Origin: Formicarius rufipectus
Taxonomy: Eukaryota > Chordata > Aves > Passeriformes > Formicariidae
Direction of reading: 5' to 3'
NCBI GenBank assembly: GCA_013399695.1
Contig: VXAU01000197.1
Location: 3,870,557-3,934,556, forward strand
Length of the DNA: 64,000 bases
The notes beneath the pieces are model-generated. The model did not search any database. It was not told the origin of the DNA and worked only from the letters and a program-made list of their open reading frames with translations. Each line of letters opens with the position of its first letter. Positions within the stretch are counted from its first letter, which is position 1. Both the position numbers and the translations under genes were made by a program. Positions 26,871-37,585 of the stretch are shown here, piece after piece.

Positions 26871-28888
26871 ATTGCACTGCGTGCCTGGGCTGTGGAGTTC
26901 CTCAAGCCCAAATGCCCAAGCAGGTGCCGTGTGTGGTGCTCGGCAGCGGGGCAGGGCGGCTCTCTGTGGATAGACAGATCTCTGTAACAAGGCAAGCTGC
27001 ATCTGCGTCTCTGCCCGCAGCACTGGGCGGCAGAGAGGTCACCGAGGCAGGCTCAGGGTGATAGAGTGCTATGGAAATTCATTGAATGTTTCACAGCGGG
27101 ACGTCAGAGTACAAACAAAACCGTGCAAAGCACTGGCAGACAGACCGCAGCAGATGTACCGTCACGTGTTGAAAGTTGTTACTGAAGTTGTTTTCAGGTG
27201 TGAGTTTGTTTGTTGGTGAAACAGTAGAAAAATCTAAATTTACTTGGAAAATAAAGCATTGAGTCTCCTTTTTTTGCTGGGGCTGTTTTGCATTTCCCAG
27301 TGGGCGCTGATGGGGCCTGATTCCCACCCAGTGCCAGTCTGGGGAAGCCTCTTCCCCAGTAACAGAAGGGCCCATCGTGTGGACCTCTGTGGTTCTCTGA
27401 TATGTAGAATGTAGAAATACGTTCCCAAGGAAGTTAATGCAGCTGCTGTGGTCATTGACTCGTTGATGTGTTCTTAATCTATAGGATCAATAGTTCTGGT
27501 CTGTGCAGGAACAGGCTCCATCCCACGTGTGACTGTGTGGGAGGGAGAGCACAGACGATGGAGTGGGGGACAGGGAGGGCTCTGCCACACAGCAGCCTCG
27601 GTTTCCAGCTGTGCCCAGCACCCTTTGCAGCATTTGCTCCATGTACCACATTCCACAGACATCTGCAAAGTCCTGTATCCTTCAGCAAAGTGAAGGAGTA
27701 CTTCTCCTGTGTGTTCTTCAGTCAGCAGTTAACTTTCCCTGGAGAAACTGAGTCCCTGTCCTTCCCCTTCCTCTGTTCTCTGCCTCGCAATCCTTCCCCG
27801 CTGCCAGTCTCCCACCCTTCCCAGCCTCAGCTCTCCCCCAGCTTGTCACTTGCTGGCTGTGACAGTGCAGAAACAACTCTCGTGGCCAGGGCAGATGGGG
27901 CAGGGACAGGCAGGGCTGCCTGGTGGCACAGAGCCCAGTGTGCCCCTGCCCTCACCCACCCCGGGGCAGAGCAGCAGAGCGTGCGGGCGGGGGAGCACGG
28001 AGCCCTCAGTGCTGTCTGGCCCTGGAAATCAGAGGATGACAAAATAAAACCTGTCAAATTTCTCTGCTTGGATATGTCTGCGTCCCAAGGGTTGCTCTGA
28101 TCTGCTCCTTGCTGGCCAGGCCCCAAGGAGCCGTGTGGCAGACAGGGAGAGGGTTCCCCAGCACTGTCCTCTTGTATTCCCTTCACACCACGGAGCGCAC
28201 GGGTTTAGCACAGGGTGAGGGATGGGAAGGATTCATGTGCACCTTAGAACAACAGCAGCGAGCTGCAAAAGAAAGAGACTTTTAAAAAACACATATTAAA
28301 CAAGGCTAATGATGTGTTTGGGGGTTTTTAACCCTTCCCTCCATGAAAATGAAGCTGTTTCCCATAGCCTGACCCCCGTCCTGCTGGCTCTGCTGCACAT
28401 CCCACCAAATATTTGCTCTGCTAAACTGCATTGCTAGAGCCTCGTTAGCGTATTTTCTTTGAAGTGATATCCTAGAGCTTTCATTTTGTTGCTGGAAATC
28501 CCTACATCCCATCCCACAGCCCACCCCTTACAGAGCTCCAAAACCCCCTGCAGGCTCCAAACCACCACATGAGGCTTCCAAACCGCAGGCCTGGGAATCA
28601 AAAGAGCCTTCCTGCTGGCACATGAATCTGGGAGCTGAGATACTGACCCCATGTGTGAAATTTTGATTGGGTTTAGCTAATTTTGCATGACATGTCTCTA
28701 CCAGTCTCCCCAGTCTCATCAATTGAGTGGCATCAGACACAGTGTATTCGTGTACCTTAGGCCAGATCTCCCAGCTTTGCTCTTCTGAAAAGTCCCCTTT
28801 GACCATCAGACATGCCTTTCCCTCCTGAGATGATGTCTGAGGGTGCTGGTAGCTTTCCTAGGGAAAGCCAAGAAGAAATCCTCACCAA

Positions 28889-28905
28889 GTTTGTTTGTTT
28901 GTTTG
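28889..28905. repeat. Short (TTTG)n microsatellite
   Basis: About four TTTG units in tandem, flanked by unique sequence. Confidence 0.85.
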
Positions 28906-30728
28906 CTTTTAACAGCAAACCTTGTTGATTATCTAGTCTGTCTAGAGGCCAAAATCAAGTACGCACATGCAGCTTCGTGGAGTTACAGTTTGGAACCTGT
29001 GAATTAGCAGTTTCTCTGAAGAGCCACAGCCTGACAATTCACAGGCTTCCTAGCTCTGACTTCGATAAACAGTGAACGTACACGACACCTTCCTGGGATC
29101 ATGGCAGCTTACTTAACACTGCAGACCACCCAAACACCAAAGGACAGCTTGCCAGAAGCATGCTAACACCATTCCTAAATGTTAGACATCAGAGAGACTT
29201 TGTCTTTTTAAACCTGAGACAAATTAAATTTACATCACCTTTACAGCTAGAAGAAAGTGAATTCCCATGGGAGGACTTGACTCCTCTGCCATCTGAGTGT
29301 GAAGGAGATCCAGTATGGCTTGTGTAGCTTACTGGTAACGTTACAGGCTGTCCCATAGCTGTATAGTTCATTACCCTCTCTAGTTAGTTTGCCAGTGTGC
29401 TGCTTGCTCCCAGAAGTACAGAAAATACAGGCTAAAAGTGACTCCCTTCTGCTCTCTGAAGTCACTGTTAGAGACCTTAAATCCTCGGGTGCCTTTATCT
29501 CAGCAGCAGAGCTGTAACAGTGAGCACCGAGAAAGGAAGGGTGGTCCTTCACCCCTGTTCTTGCATTTGTTGGGTGTTTGTGTTTCCCCTTCAAAGAATC
29601 TGTTACCTGTTGTTAGCTGGTCCAGCAGTTTGACCTCGGGTCTGAACTTTGGGCTGGACACTACACAAAACAAAAGTCCCTGTTTTGAGCCATTCCATTT
29701 GAGAGACACGAGGCAGAGAAAGGTAAGGAAAAGGAACATAACAGGCAAAGGTGTTTATCTCTCCCTCGGAGTGACAATATTTACTTTCTAAGGTTTGTTT
29801 TCTTTCATCACTTAAAGACCTGGAATTGAATCCTGCAGTTGTAGGCATGTCCACAGCCCAGGATTGCCTGTTGTAACAACAAACACACGTGAAACAAGGG
29901 AATTTACCAGCCAGAACAGAAGCCTCACTTCACTGAGGCAGCTACAGTAGCACCTGCATTTTGCTTCTGAGGTGCATTTCTTTCCTTCTTGAGATTTTGA
30001 CTGAAAATCATGGGCTGTGTAATGAGAGACCTCTCACTGCTGGTCATCTTCTAATGATTCCACTTTCCCTTTGCAACTCCTAACTCTTCTTTTGCTCCTT
30101 CTCTCCCTATTTACTACACACAGCACTGTCTTGTATATTTAGCTTTTCTTCCTCACCCCCTCCTCCAGCTTTAGCAGTGAAAGATTCTATCTATACAGAG
30201 ATGAAAGTTCCCTAGTAAGAATATAAAATAGCTTAAAGGCTTTGCAAAAGTGAAGTCTCAGATTAAATATAATTAGGTATTTTTCCTGAATGTCTCGTGT
30301 GTGACAGTAGGAGGGGCAGACAGTCTGTCTGACTATCCCATGTTGCTTTTTCCTTCCAGCACAATCCAGCCACTGGCTGTCCTGTTTTTTAACAGGAAAA
30401 TTGTGATTGCAGGGCTTTATATATATATGGAGCTTTGTTTCAGTGCTCATCCTTGCCAAATCTGCTCTCTCCATAAGCACTGATTCTGTCCCAGTGGAGG
30501 AGTGAGAGCGTGGCTGGAGGTGTCACCCCCCATTGCATGGAGTCTGAATTATTCAAGGAATCACAGACTGAAAAAGAAAGAATAAAAAATATATTCAAAC
30601 ATCGATTCTGCCACCCCCTTCTTTCTTAACAACAGCTTTGCACTCGCATTTTGCCATTAAAAAAAAAATAAATCCATTTTTCCCTCTCCAGCAGCTGTGT
30701 GGAAGACTAAGAGTCAGCAGGTAGATCT

Positions 30729-30762
30729 ATCCAGAGAAACCTGCATTTGGGTTTCTCTGGAT
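30729..30762. repeat. Perfect 13-bp inverted repeat with 8-nt loop
   Basis: ATCCAGAGAAACC at 30729-30741 and GGTTTCTCTGGAT at 30750-30762 are exact reverse complements separated by TGCATTTG. Pairing does not extend usefully outward beyond one G-T wobble, so the stem is too short for a typical microRNA precursor. No transposon terminal repeats were recognised. Confidence 0.9.
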
Positions 30763-33700
30763 GCTCCTGTTTAACCCTGTGTCAGCACATCTGATTGTGG
30801 AGCTCTCTCACCTGAACGGAAGGGAAAAGGAACCTCATTAAGTAGCAAGTGCTTGAATTAAATGTGATTAATTTGCTTATATCCCAGTGACTTCAGATTG
30901 CATTCTGTGTGATGAAAGGTGAACACATTAAACCAAACAGTTAACCTTGAAGTTCATGTCAGTCCTTTCACATCTTTGCATTCAGGTTTCGCCTTGTTTT
31001 CTCATACTTGCAGTATTTAACTTGTACATATAACTCTTTTATTTGTATTAAAGGCCTCACAAATTATTTTGTGTGATTTCTGGCCACTGTGCCTTTATTC
31101 CTTTGGACACAGAAGAATTGCAGCTAATTTTTTTTTTTTCAGTGCATCCTAGAGAAACCTGGAAACCACAGGACAAATAAAGACATTAGAATTATATTTT
31201 ATGTACTTCAAGCTGCTCGCAGGTTCAGAGCTGACATAACGTACCACAGGCGAGAGAATTTGCTTTGCAGCATTTTTGGTTTCTCTGCACCACCCTGTAT
31301 CTAACCCCACCAGCTGCTGCTAAAACTTGTGCCTCAGCTGCCATAATCTTGTCATTAAAGGTGGATTTAAGTTTTAAGAACCAAGGAAGAAACCTTTTTG
31401 CTCGCAAGCAGAGGCTGGGAGATGACTCTGCATTTAAGGTGCAAGCTCAGCTTTACTCCAGCGTCCAGGGCTAATCCCGAATAGCCGAGGGGTGGGTGGT
31501 GCCCACCCACAGGGGCATCTCTGCTTTGTTGTTCAGCTGCTGCTTCCTGACTTTTCAAATCACTTCAATGTCGTCGTTTTTTTGTTTCCTCTCCTTGCAG
31601 TGGTGGCAGGAGGCAAAAAAGCTGAATTTGACCACATCCATGAGAATGTCAAGCATTTAGATTTTATTGGTTTAGAAGCTTACTAAATTTAAACAGAAGC
31701 ATTAACATGGCCTTAGGCTCTCTTGACAGTTATAAACTCTTCCTTGGGGGGATTTCTGTAATGCTTTCTAATCAGCTTAAGGAGTTAATTAAACAGCTGT
31801 CACTTAGCTTCTTAATTCTAGACTTGATGCTAAATAAGATTTGAAATTAGTTATGCATGGCTGAAGAATGGATTCTCTGATATAAGCAAGATGGCTGCTA
31901 GCTGAAGAGGTGGAAAATCTAGGTCTTTTTTTTAAATAAATAGTGAAAAGATTCAAGGTGGAACCCTGGATTAATGTTCTACATGCTGATTAATATAAAA
32001 AATATTTAAAAAAAAAGAGGAAAATGGAGAATGTTAAGGAAAGTCAGATGGGACAGATTTTCAGGCAGCTATTTGTTCTCATTTGGTGGCACACTCTGGA
32101 CTTGAGGAGATTTCAGGGATCATTTTATTCTCTTCCCTCTTGCAGTCTGTACATAGCTAACCCAAAAGCCAAAATAGGTTTGGGTAACAGAAAGGAACAT
32201 GCTTGATTTTTGAAATTAGGTCTTCAGCCTGCAAAGATATAATCCACAATAATGTATCTGGTGATCTGCTGTACCCACAGGACATGTATCATAGTGTCCG
32301 GGGAGGCTTTTTAATGCCGTTTTTCCTTGTGTATTGTGGGAGGAGCAGCACTTCTCCTCCTGAAGGGAATGATGAAACCCCCTTGCAAGAGAGAAGCAAC
32401 AAGATATTTTATTGATATAGAAGACAGTGAGTTAACCCAAGTCTAGTTGTAAATTTGACAGTGGTTTAACAAGATTCAGCAGCACTCAAGGTGCACTTGA
32501 GCATCGAAGACAGTCAGAACTTTCAGGGAGAACCTTCTGTTGAGTCATGAGGTTCAGAAAGGAGCCCCTTGTGTATTAAACTTCACAGGGCAGAGTTCAG
32601 GTGTAGCTGGATGCAGACTTAGCCCCACACTTGGGTAAAGGTTTATGTCTAAAGGGTTCTTTCTATATGTGCAATCGAATCCTCTATATCACTTAACTCA
32701 GGTTTCAGAGTTTCAGCACTTTTATTCCCAGTTCCCTTGCTGAGCATCTGACGTGATCAGGATTCTCTCATCCCCAAGGAGTAACCTTGAGAGGTTCCCT
32801 GCCCAAGGGTTGATCCAGGCAGTGCAGGAGAGCTCAGCAGGCCCTGGGCTGTTAATGGAGTGAGACAGTTGATTTACAGTCACTTTTGCATCCCAGCCCT
32901 CAGCTCTGTCCCCCAGAGTCCAACTTCAGCCAGATGCAGCCATCCCAACCACCGCTGGTGGCTGTTGCCTCAGAAGAATAGGGAGTTGCACACTGCCACC
33001 CTGGGCTGCAGCTCCAGCCAAGCTGTTTTGAGGAAACACATCTCCAGGGCTTTTTTTGGTGTTATTTTTGCAAACAAGCTGGTGCCTTGCTCTCTGCTGC
33101 TTGTAGCATTGTGGGGTTTGTGAGGGCGAACAGGGATTCGGTGTTAAACTGATGTGTTGACTCATGCTAAAATGCTTTTGGGAAAGAGTGCTGACAGTCA
33201 GTGGGGAAGTTTTCTTGCTCAGAAATGGGATGTGGGGCCTCGAGGCTAAGCATGAGTTAGTCGTGCTTTTATTTTTTTAAAATATATACTATAAATATTA
33301 GGAAATGCTGCATATACAGAGAGAACTAGGGAAAGAAACAGAAATTCCTTAAAATTTATGGAGATATTGTTAAAGTCCTTCTTTTCACCCCAGGAATTAT
33401 GAGGCAAAAGATGTCTGCAGGGAAATTAAATTGCAGGGAAGCTACCAATTAAAATTGAAAAAACTAATAGGTATTCACTTCTGCATTTCTACTTAAATAG
33501 ATGCTTACTGTGTACATCTTCTGAATATGTGTCTGCTGGAGGGCTTAATATGCTCAGTTATTTAATATGAATCTCTTCAGTAGGCAAAGAATGCTCACTC
33601 CAGAATCTTCTTTAAAGTATTACTGTTTATTTACGGTGGTAGCAATTTCAGAAGAAAGATTACCTGGTCCTCCATTTTTAATACATAAAGAAACACGTTT

Positions 33701-36700
33701 TCCTCTGATTATTATTTCATTTTATTATTTGAGGAGTTTGGTGTATGTGACTTATAGGGATATGCTGTGTAATACTTAGAGAAAGTTCAGCATCTTTTTA
33801 ATAGCTGCTCAGGGAATCAACTTTTAGCAGAGAGACTATTTGGCTATAGCTTTGCAAAGGCATAACTATTCCTATCTTGCACTGCCCTGACATCTTATCT
33901 CCTATAATCTATGTTAGTTATGGATAAAGAACATAATATTTCTTCAGGAGATTCCTTAAGCAGCAAAAAGCAACAGTTTTAAATTAGTAACTATTTAGAT
34001 TTATAGCTTTTACATGCTGGAACTCTCAACTATAAATCTCTATGTAGCTAAATAAGTATCATGTTCCTTTCCTCAAAATGAAATAATTTTCATATGCTTT
34101 CACCAGGGGAACGTTAAGCCCTTTCTGGCCATTAAACAAATGCCTGAAGGAGCATTTTAGTCTGCCCCTGCTGTGTAAGTTGGTGTAAATGGTTATTATG
34201 CCTCTCTGTTCAGGGGTGAGATGCAAACCAGGTGGCTGAAGAATTCATCCTCCGAGTCCATACATGTGGAGGGATGGAAATCTCTGCAAACAGCATACAC
34301 AGCTCAGTTATTTCAGGGTAGATCAGCACAATTTCAGGCCAGTGCCAGCTTGTTTTGCTCATCTTTTACTTTTTAGAACTACTGGGTGGATTTGTTTTCC
34401 TGGAACTCAACAAGTCGTTGCTGACAGGAAGTCAGAGAATCACCACAACCATTTGTACCAACTCCAGGCACTACTTCTTGCCCCCCACCCCCCTCATTTC
34501 TTTGGGAGAGAAGGGACAAAGTTTGTTTTGGAGATTTTTATGGTACTTTTATTGCTAAGAATCAGCAATACTGTCACCTACTGCTCATTGTGCTGATACA
34601 GGCTATGCACAGTTCTGAAAACACTTTGTTTCTGAACACGGATCTAGAACATGAATACAGACAAAAACTACAAAACTTTGAATCCAGGATCTTTGATTTT
34701 GCATAGAAATTATGTATTTGCTTGCTTACCTTAGAATCAGATATGAATGTGCTCATCTTGTTGCTTTTAGGGGCTATCATTGAAGTTGCTGTGATTTTTT
34801 ACAGATTTGGGTTAAATATAGACCTGCCAGACAGACAGAGAGCTCTAGGGCAGGACCCAAGGCCATGTTACTGAGCTGTGGAGCCAACTGAGCCTCTGGA
34901 CATGCAGAAATTCCCTGTGGATTAGATGTACTATACCTTGCAAAAGGTACCAAGAAGAACAGGGCAGTGACAGTGGAACAGCTGATGAACTGCATATCCT
35001 GGGTTTAGGATGCATTCTGGATATCCAGAGCTAGCACTGGAAAAAGCAGACTCAAAAAGTAATTCATGAAGCTTTTGAGAATCATTCTCCTCTTACCAGG
35101 GGAAATTACATTTGCCTTTGGAAAGCAGAACTCGTTAATCACACTGTTTCAAAGGCTTGGTTATTGCTTTATAAAATAATTGCAAGGGTCATACTGTAAT
35201 GGATCAGCTGGAGGAAGGCAGCCCTTCCTGCTTGGGGGAGCAGGTCTAGGTAGGTGGTGTGGCCTCAAAGGGTCCCCATGAAATGAGATTCATGCCCAAG
35301 TGTTTGCAGAAGCAGGACCTAACACCTGGATTCTGTAATTACAGGGGTGCTTCATGGCACTTGTTCTGTCAAGCTGCCCCCATTTGCAGCTCCGGAGCCT
35401 ACAGGAGAGTTTGGGAAATGCTTCTAAATAACCTGCATGCAGTAATGTTGCTGCAGTTTTTGGGGGAAAAAAAATTCCAAGAACCTGGCAACTTAATTGC
35501 AAATTTGAGAACTCAGTTGTCTTAATAATATATCCTGTCCTGAGAACAAATGTGTGCTCAAGAGAGACGAGCAGATATGCTCACCTTTGTATGAATTATA
35601 ATTTCAAAATATCTGAAGGGTTTTTTTGCTGAGGAAGGGAGAGGATTTTCTTCTCAGGTTCTCTTTTTGTGAAATCCTCTTTCTCCCTTCCCTAAAGATC
35701 ATGGTGAGGATGGGGCAACTTGAGCAAAGCAGCTGTCAAGTGACCCAGGAGGGGTTTTTTTTATTTCTTTTAAATGTTGCTTTGTGCCTGAATAAAGTGT
35801 GTCTGTTTCTTTAAGTAGTAGGAAAAGGTCTTTTTGATCTGAGTCCTTTAGATGAGAGAAATCTCAGCTTCTCATTTTTAGCCCAAGAGGCAGTAGGAGC
35901 AATCCTCATCTTCTGGTAACTTGGTTCCAAGACAACTTTGTTGTCATCCACAAGTAAAATCAGGTCAGTCTCAGAGCTCATAGCATGAGCTATTTAGATA
36001 ATGAGAGTGTAGCACTTGGGGGGCTTTGGAAGCCTTTATTGCACAAGAACCAGCTGAAATCAGGAGCTTCTTGTTCTATGGGATAGTCCATGGTTTGCAG
36101 GCACAGTTCTGAAAGGCTTAGACACTTTTCCAGGACGGAGGGGGATCTTGCAATTAGGGGTGGAAGGATTCAGGCAGCAATTTGTGCTCTGAGTATCTTG
36201 GCACAGATCAGTGATGTCTGTGGTGCCAGACTCAGGTGACACCCAGGTAACAGAGAGCACTGTTTATTCTCATGCTCTTCATATAATGAGAAGTCAGCAT
36301 TTTTAAATTAGAAGTGATAAATCAAATGGAAGGAATGCATTTTCAATAATCATCACAACGCTGACCTACCACAGGCACAGGTCACTGCAGAGCTCATCAT
36401 GTGTAAAAAGCCCAGGTTCTCCTCAGCATCCTTCTTCTATTTTTGGGGAGAGGATGGCTTTGCACAAGCCTCACTGAAAGGTAGAGAAAGAGTTGTGGGT
36501 AAGTGCTCACCCACTATAACCAAACAAGAGCCAGCATAAATTCTGGGAGACTCAAAGAGGGTCTGATTCCACACAGTCATTTACGCAGGACCTGAACTAT
36601 GGCACTCAAATTAATTCCTTTGGAGGGAGAGCAAGGGAGAACCACATGTTGTCTGCCAGGAGACACAGTGTCACTGTTTGACAGGCTGTGGATTGTTAGC

Positions 36701-37410
36701 TTTGCCAGGATTGCATCCCTGAGGGCAGCCCACAGCCTGCCTCTGAGGCTGGAGTTGATTCCACAGGCATGGCCAGCCTGGGTGGCCAAGCAGAGGTGCA
36801 GTCAGAGACCCTGTGCAGGATGGAGTGGGCTGGAAGCTCAGGAAGTGTGAATACTGCAGACAATCTTCCCCACTGCAGGGGATTGTGGAAGGTCACCCAG
36901 GAGGCTGGGATCAAGGTGGGTCTGACTGTCCTCAGTCCAAACTTATTCCCTAACAGTGGCACCGTCGTTCTTTGGTTCCAAGGTTGACAGTATTTGTCCA
37001 GCAACGTCACAGAATTTCAGTATTTGTAGAAAACCTTTCAGAAAACAGTTTTCTGAGTAAACCAACAAGACTCCAGACATTATTGTTGTGTGATCAGCAG
37101 GATCATTCGTGAGCTCCTCAGGATGGAGATTTCACTCCTGCTAAATGCAAGGTGCCTCTTGTTTCTGAGGTGCAGAGTCGTTCCTTGGGTGTTAGGCTGA
37201 TGAGCATTCATGAAATAGCAATTAGGGCATGACAAATAAGTTAACAGACCTGAAACAGAACTGGGAGTTTGGTTCCAGGATTGACAGGAGGAAGTTTGTC
37301 TTTCCTGCCTGCTGCACTTGGAGCAGTTCTTGGCATAGCCATTTGGAATTAAAGTAAAGCCGAATCGAGGTGGTACTAATGAATTCATAGCAAAATGTAT
37401 CCATTACAGG

Positions 37411-37435
37411 GCCTTTTTTTCTCTCTCTCTCTTAG
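37411..37435 (+). promoter_or_regulatory. 3' splice site: polypyrimidine tract and AG acceptor
   Basis: An almost uninterrupted T/C tract containing a CT dinucleotide run ends in TTAG immediately before the TMEM132 exon. A possible branch site, TACTAAT, lies at 37374-37380, somewhat far upstream at about 55 nt. An earlier AG at 37408-37409 lies before the pyrimidine tract, so it is unlikely to be used. Confidence 0.88.
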
Positions 37436-37579
37436 GAAGCAGAGATCCTGAACACAGCTATTCTCACTGGGAAAACAGTGGCTGTCCCTGTCAAAGTGAT
37501 TTCTGTGGAAGATGACGGGACTGTGACTGACCTTCTGGAGTCTGTGGAGTGCAGATCATCAGATGAAGATGTCATTAAG
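37436..37579 (+). CDS. TMEM132C: Internal exon of a TMEM132-family gene, probably TMEM132C (partial CDS)
   Basis: This is a 144-bp exon of 48 codons, phase 0 at both ends, beginning GAA GCA GAG and ending ATT AAG. It carries EILNTAILTGKTV at exon residues 3-15 and ESVECRSSDEDVIK at 35-48; this block is characteristic of the large ectodomain of TMEM132 proteins, roughly residues 400-450 of about 1,100. Family members are single-pass type I membrane proteins, proposed to be neural adhesion molecules with cohesin-like and Ig-like extracellular domains. The boundaries are clear: a C/T-rich tract ends in TTAG at 37435, with an in-frame TAG stop at 37433-37435, so the upstream side must be spliced. 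The donor at 37580 reads GTAGGA, moderate in strength with G at +5. As I remember the human proteins, the SVECRSSDEDVIK ending fits TMEM132C better than TMEM132D (ECKSTDEDVIK) or TMEM132B. Family assignment is near certain; the paralogue is likely but unproven. The start codon, signal peptide, membrane segment and cytoplasmic tail lie outside the window. Confidence 0.93.
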
Positions 37580-37585
37580 GTAGGA
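37580..37585 (+). promoter_or_regulatory. 5' splice site (donor) of the TMEM132 exon
   Basis: The junction is AAG|GTAGGA. The -1 G, the GT and the +5 G agree with the vertebrate donor consensus, but +4 is G rather than A, so it is a moderate donor. The reading frame stays open for about 150 nt past it, so the frame alone does not mark the exon end. The end was placed from the GT and from the family's exon boundary after VIK. Confidence 0.82.

Larger units (their letters stand above)
26871..37410 (+). other. Intronic DNA immediately upstream of the TMEM132 exon: no other exon recognised
   Basis: Local G+C rises around 26880-27060 and 27880-28010, with several CpGs. The longest frame in the window (27468-28100, 210 codons) lies here; it is proline/serine-rich with no recognisable domain, and I treat it as chance. 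Other contents are a TTTG microsatellite near 28889-28905, a TA run near 30416-30428, and a perfect 13-bp hairpin at 30729-30762. The rest is ordinary intronic DNA. Confidence 0.55.

Noticed and set aside
27468..28100. A 210-codon open frame on the + strand
   Set aside because: It has no recognisable domain, is proline/serine-rich in a GC-richer patch, has competing frames on both strands, and has no defensible splice context. Best explained by composition.
30729..30762. Possible microRNA precursor
   Set aside because: The stem is only 13 bp with no pairing outside it, whereas a precursor needs about 30 bp.
37408..37409. Alternative AG acceptor upstream of the exon
   Set aside because: It precedes the pyrimidine tract, and using it would put the in-frame TAG at 37433-37435 into the coding sequence.
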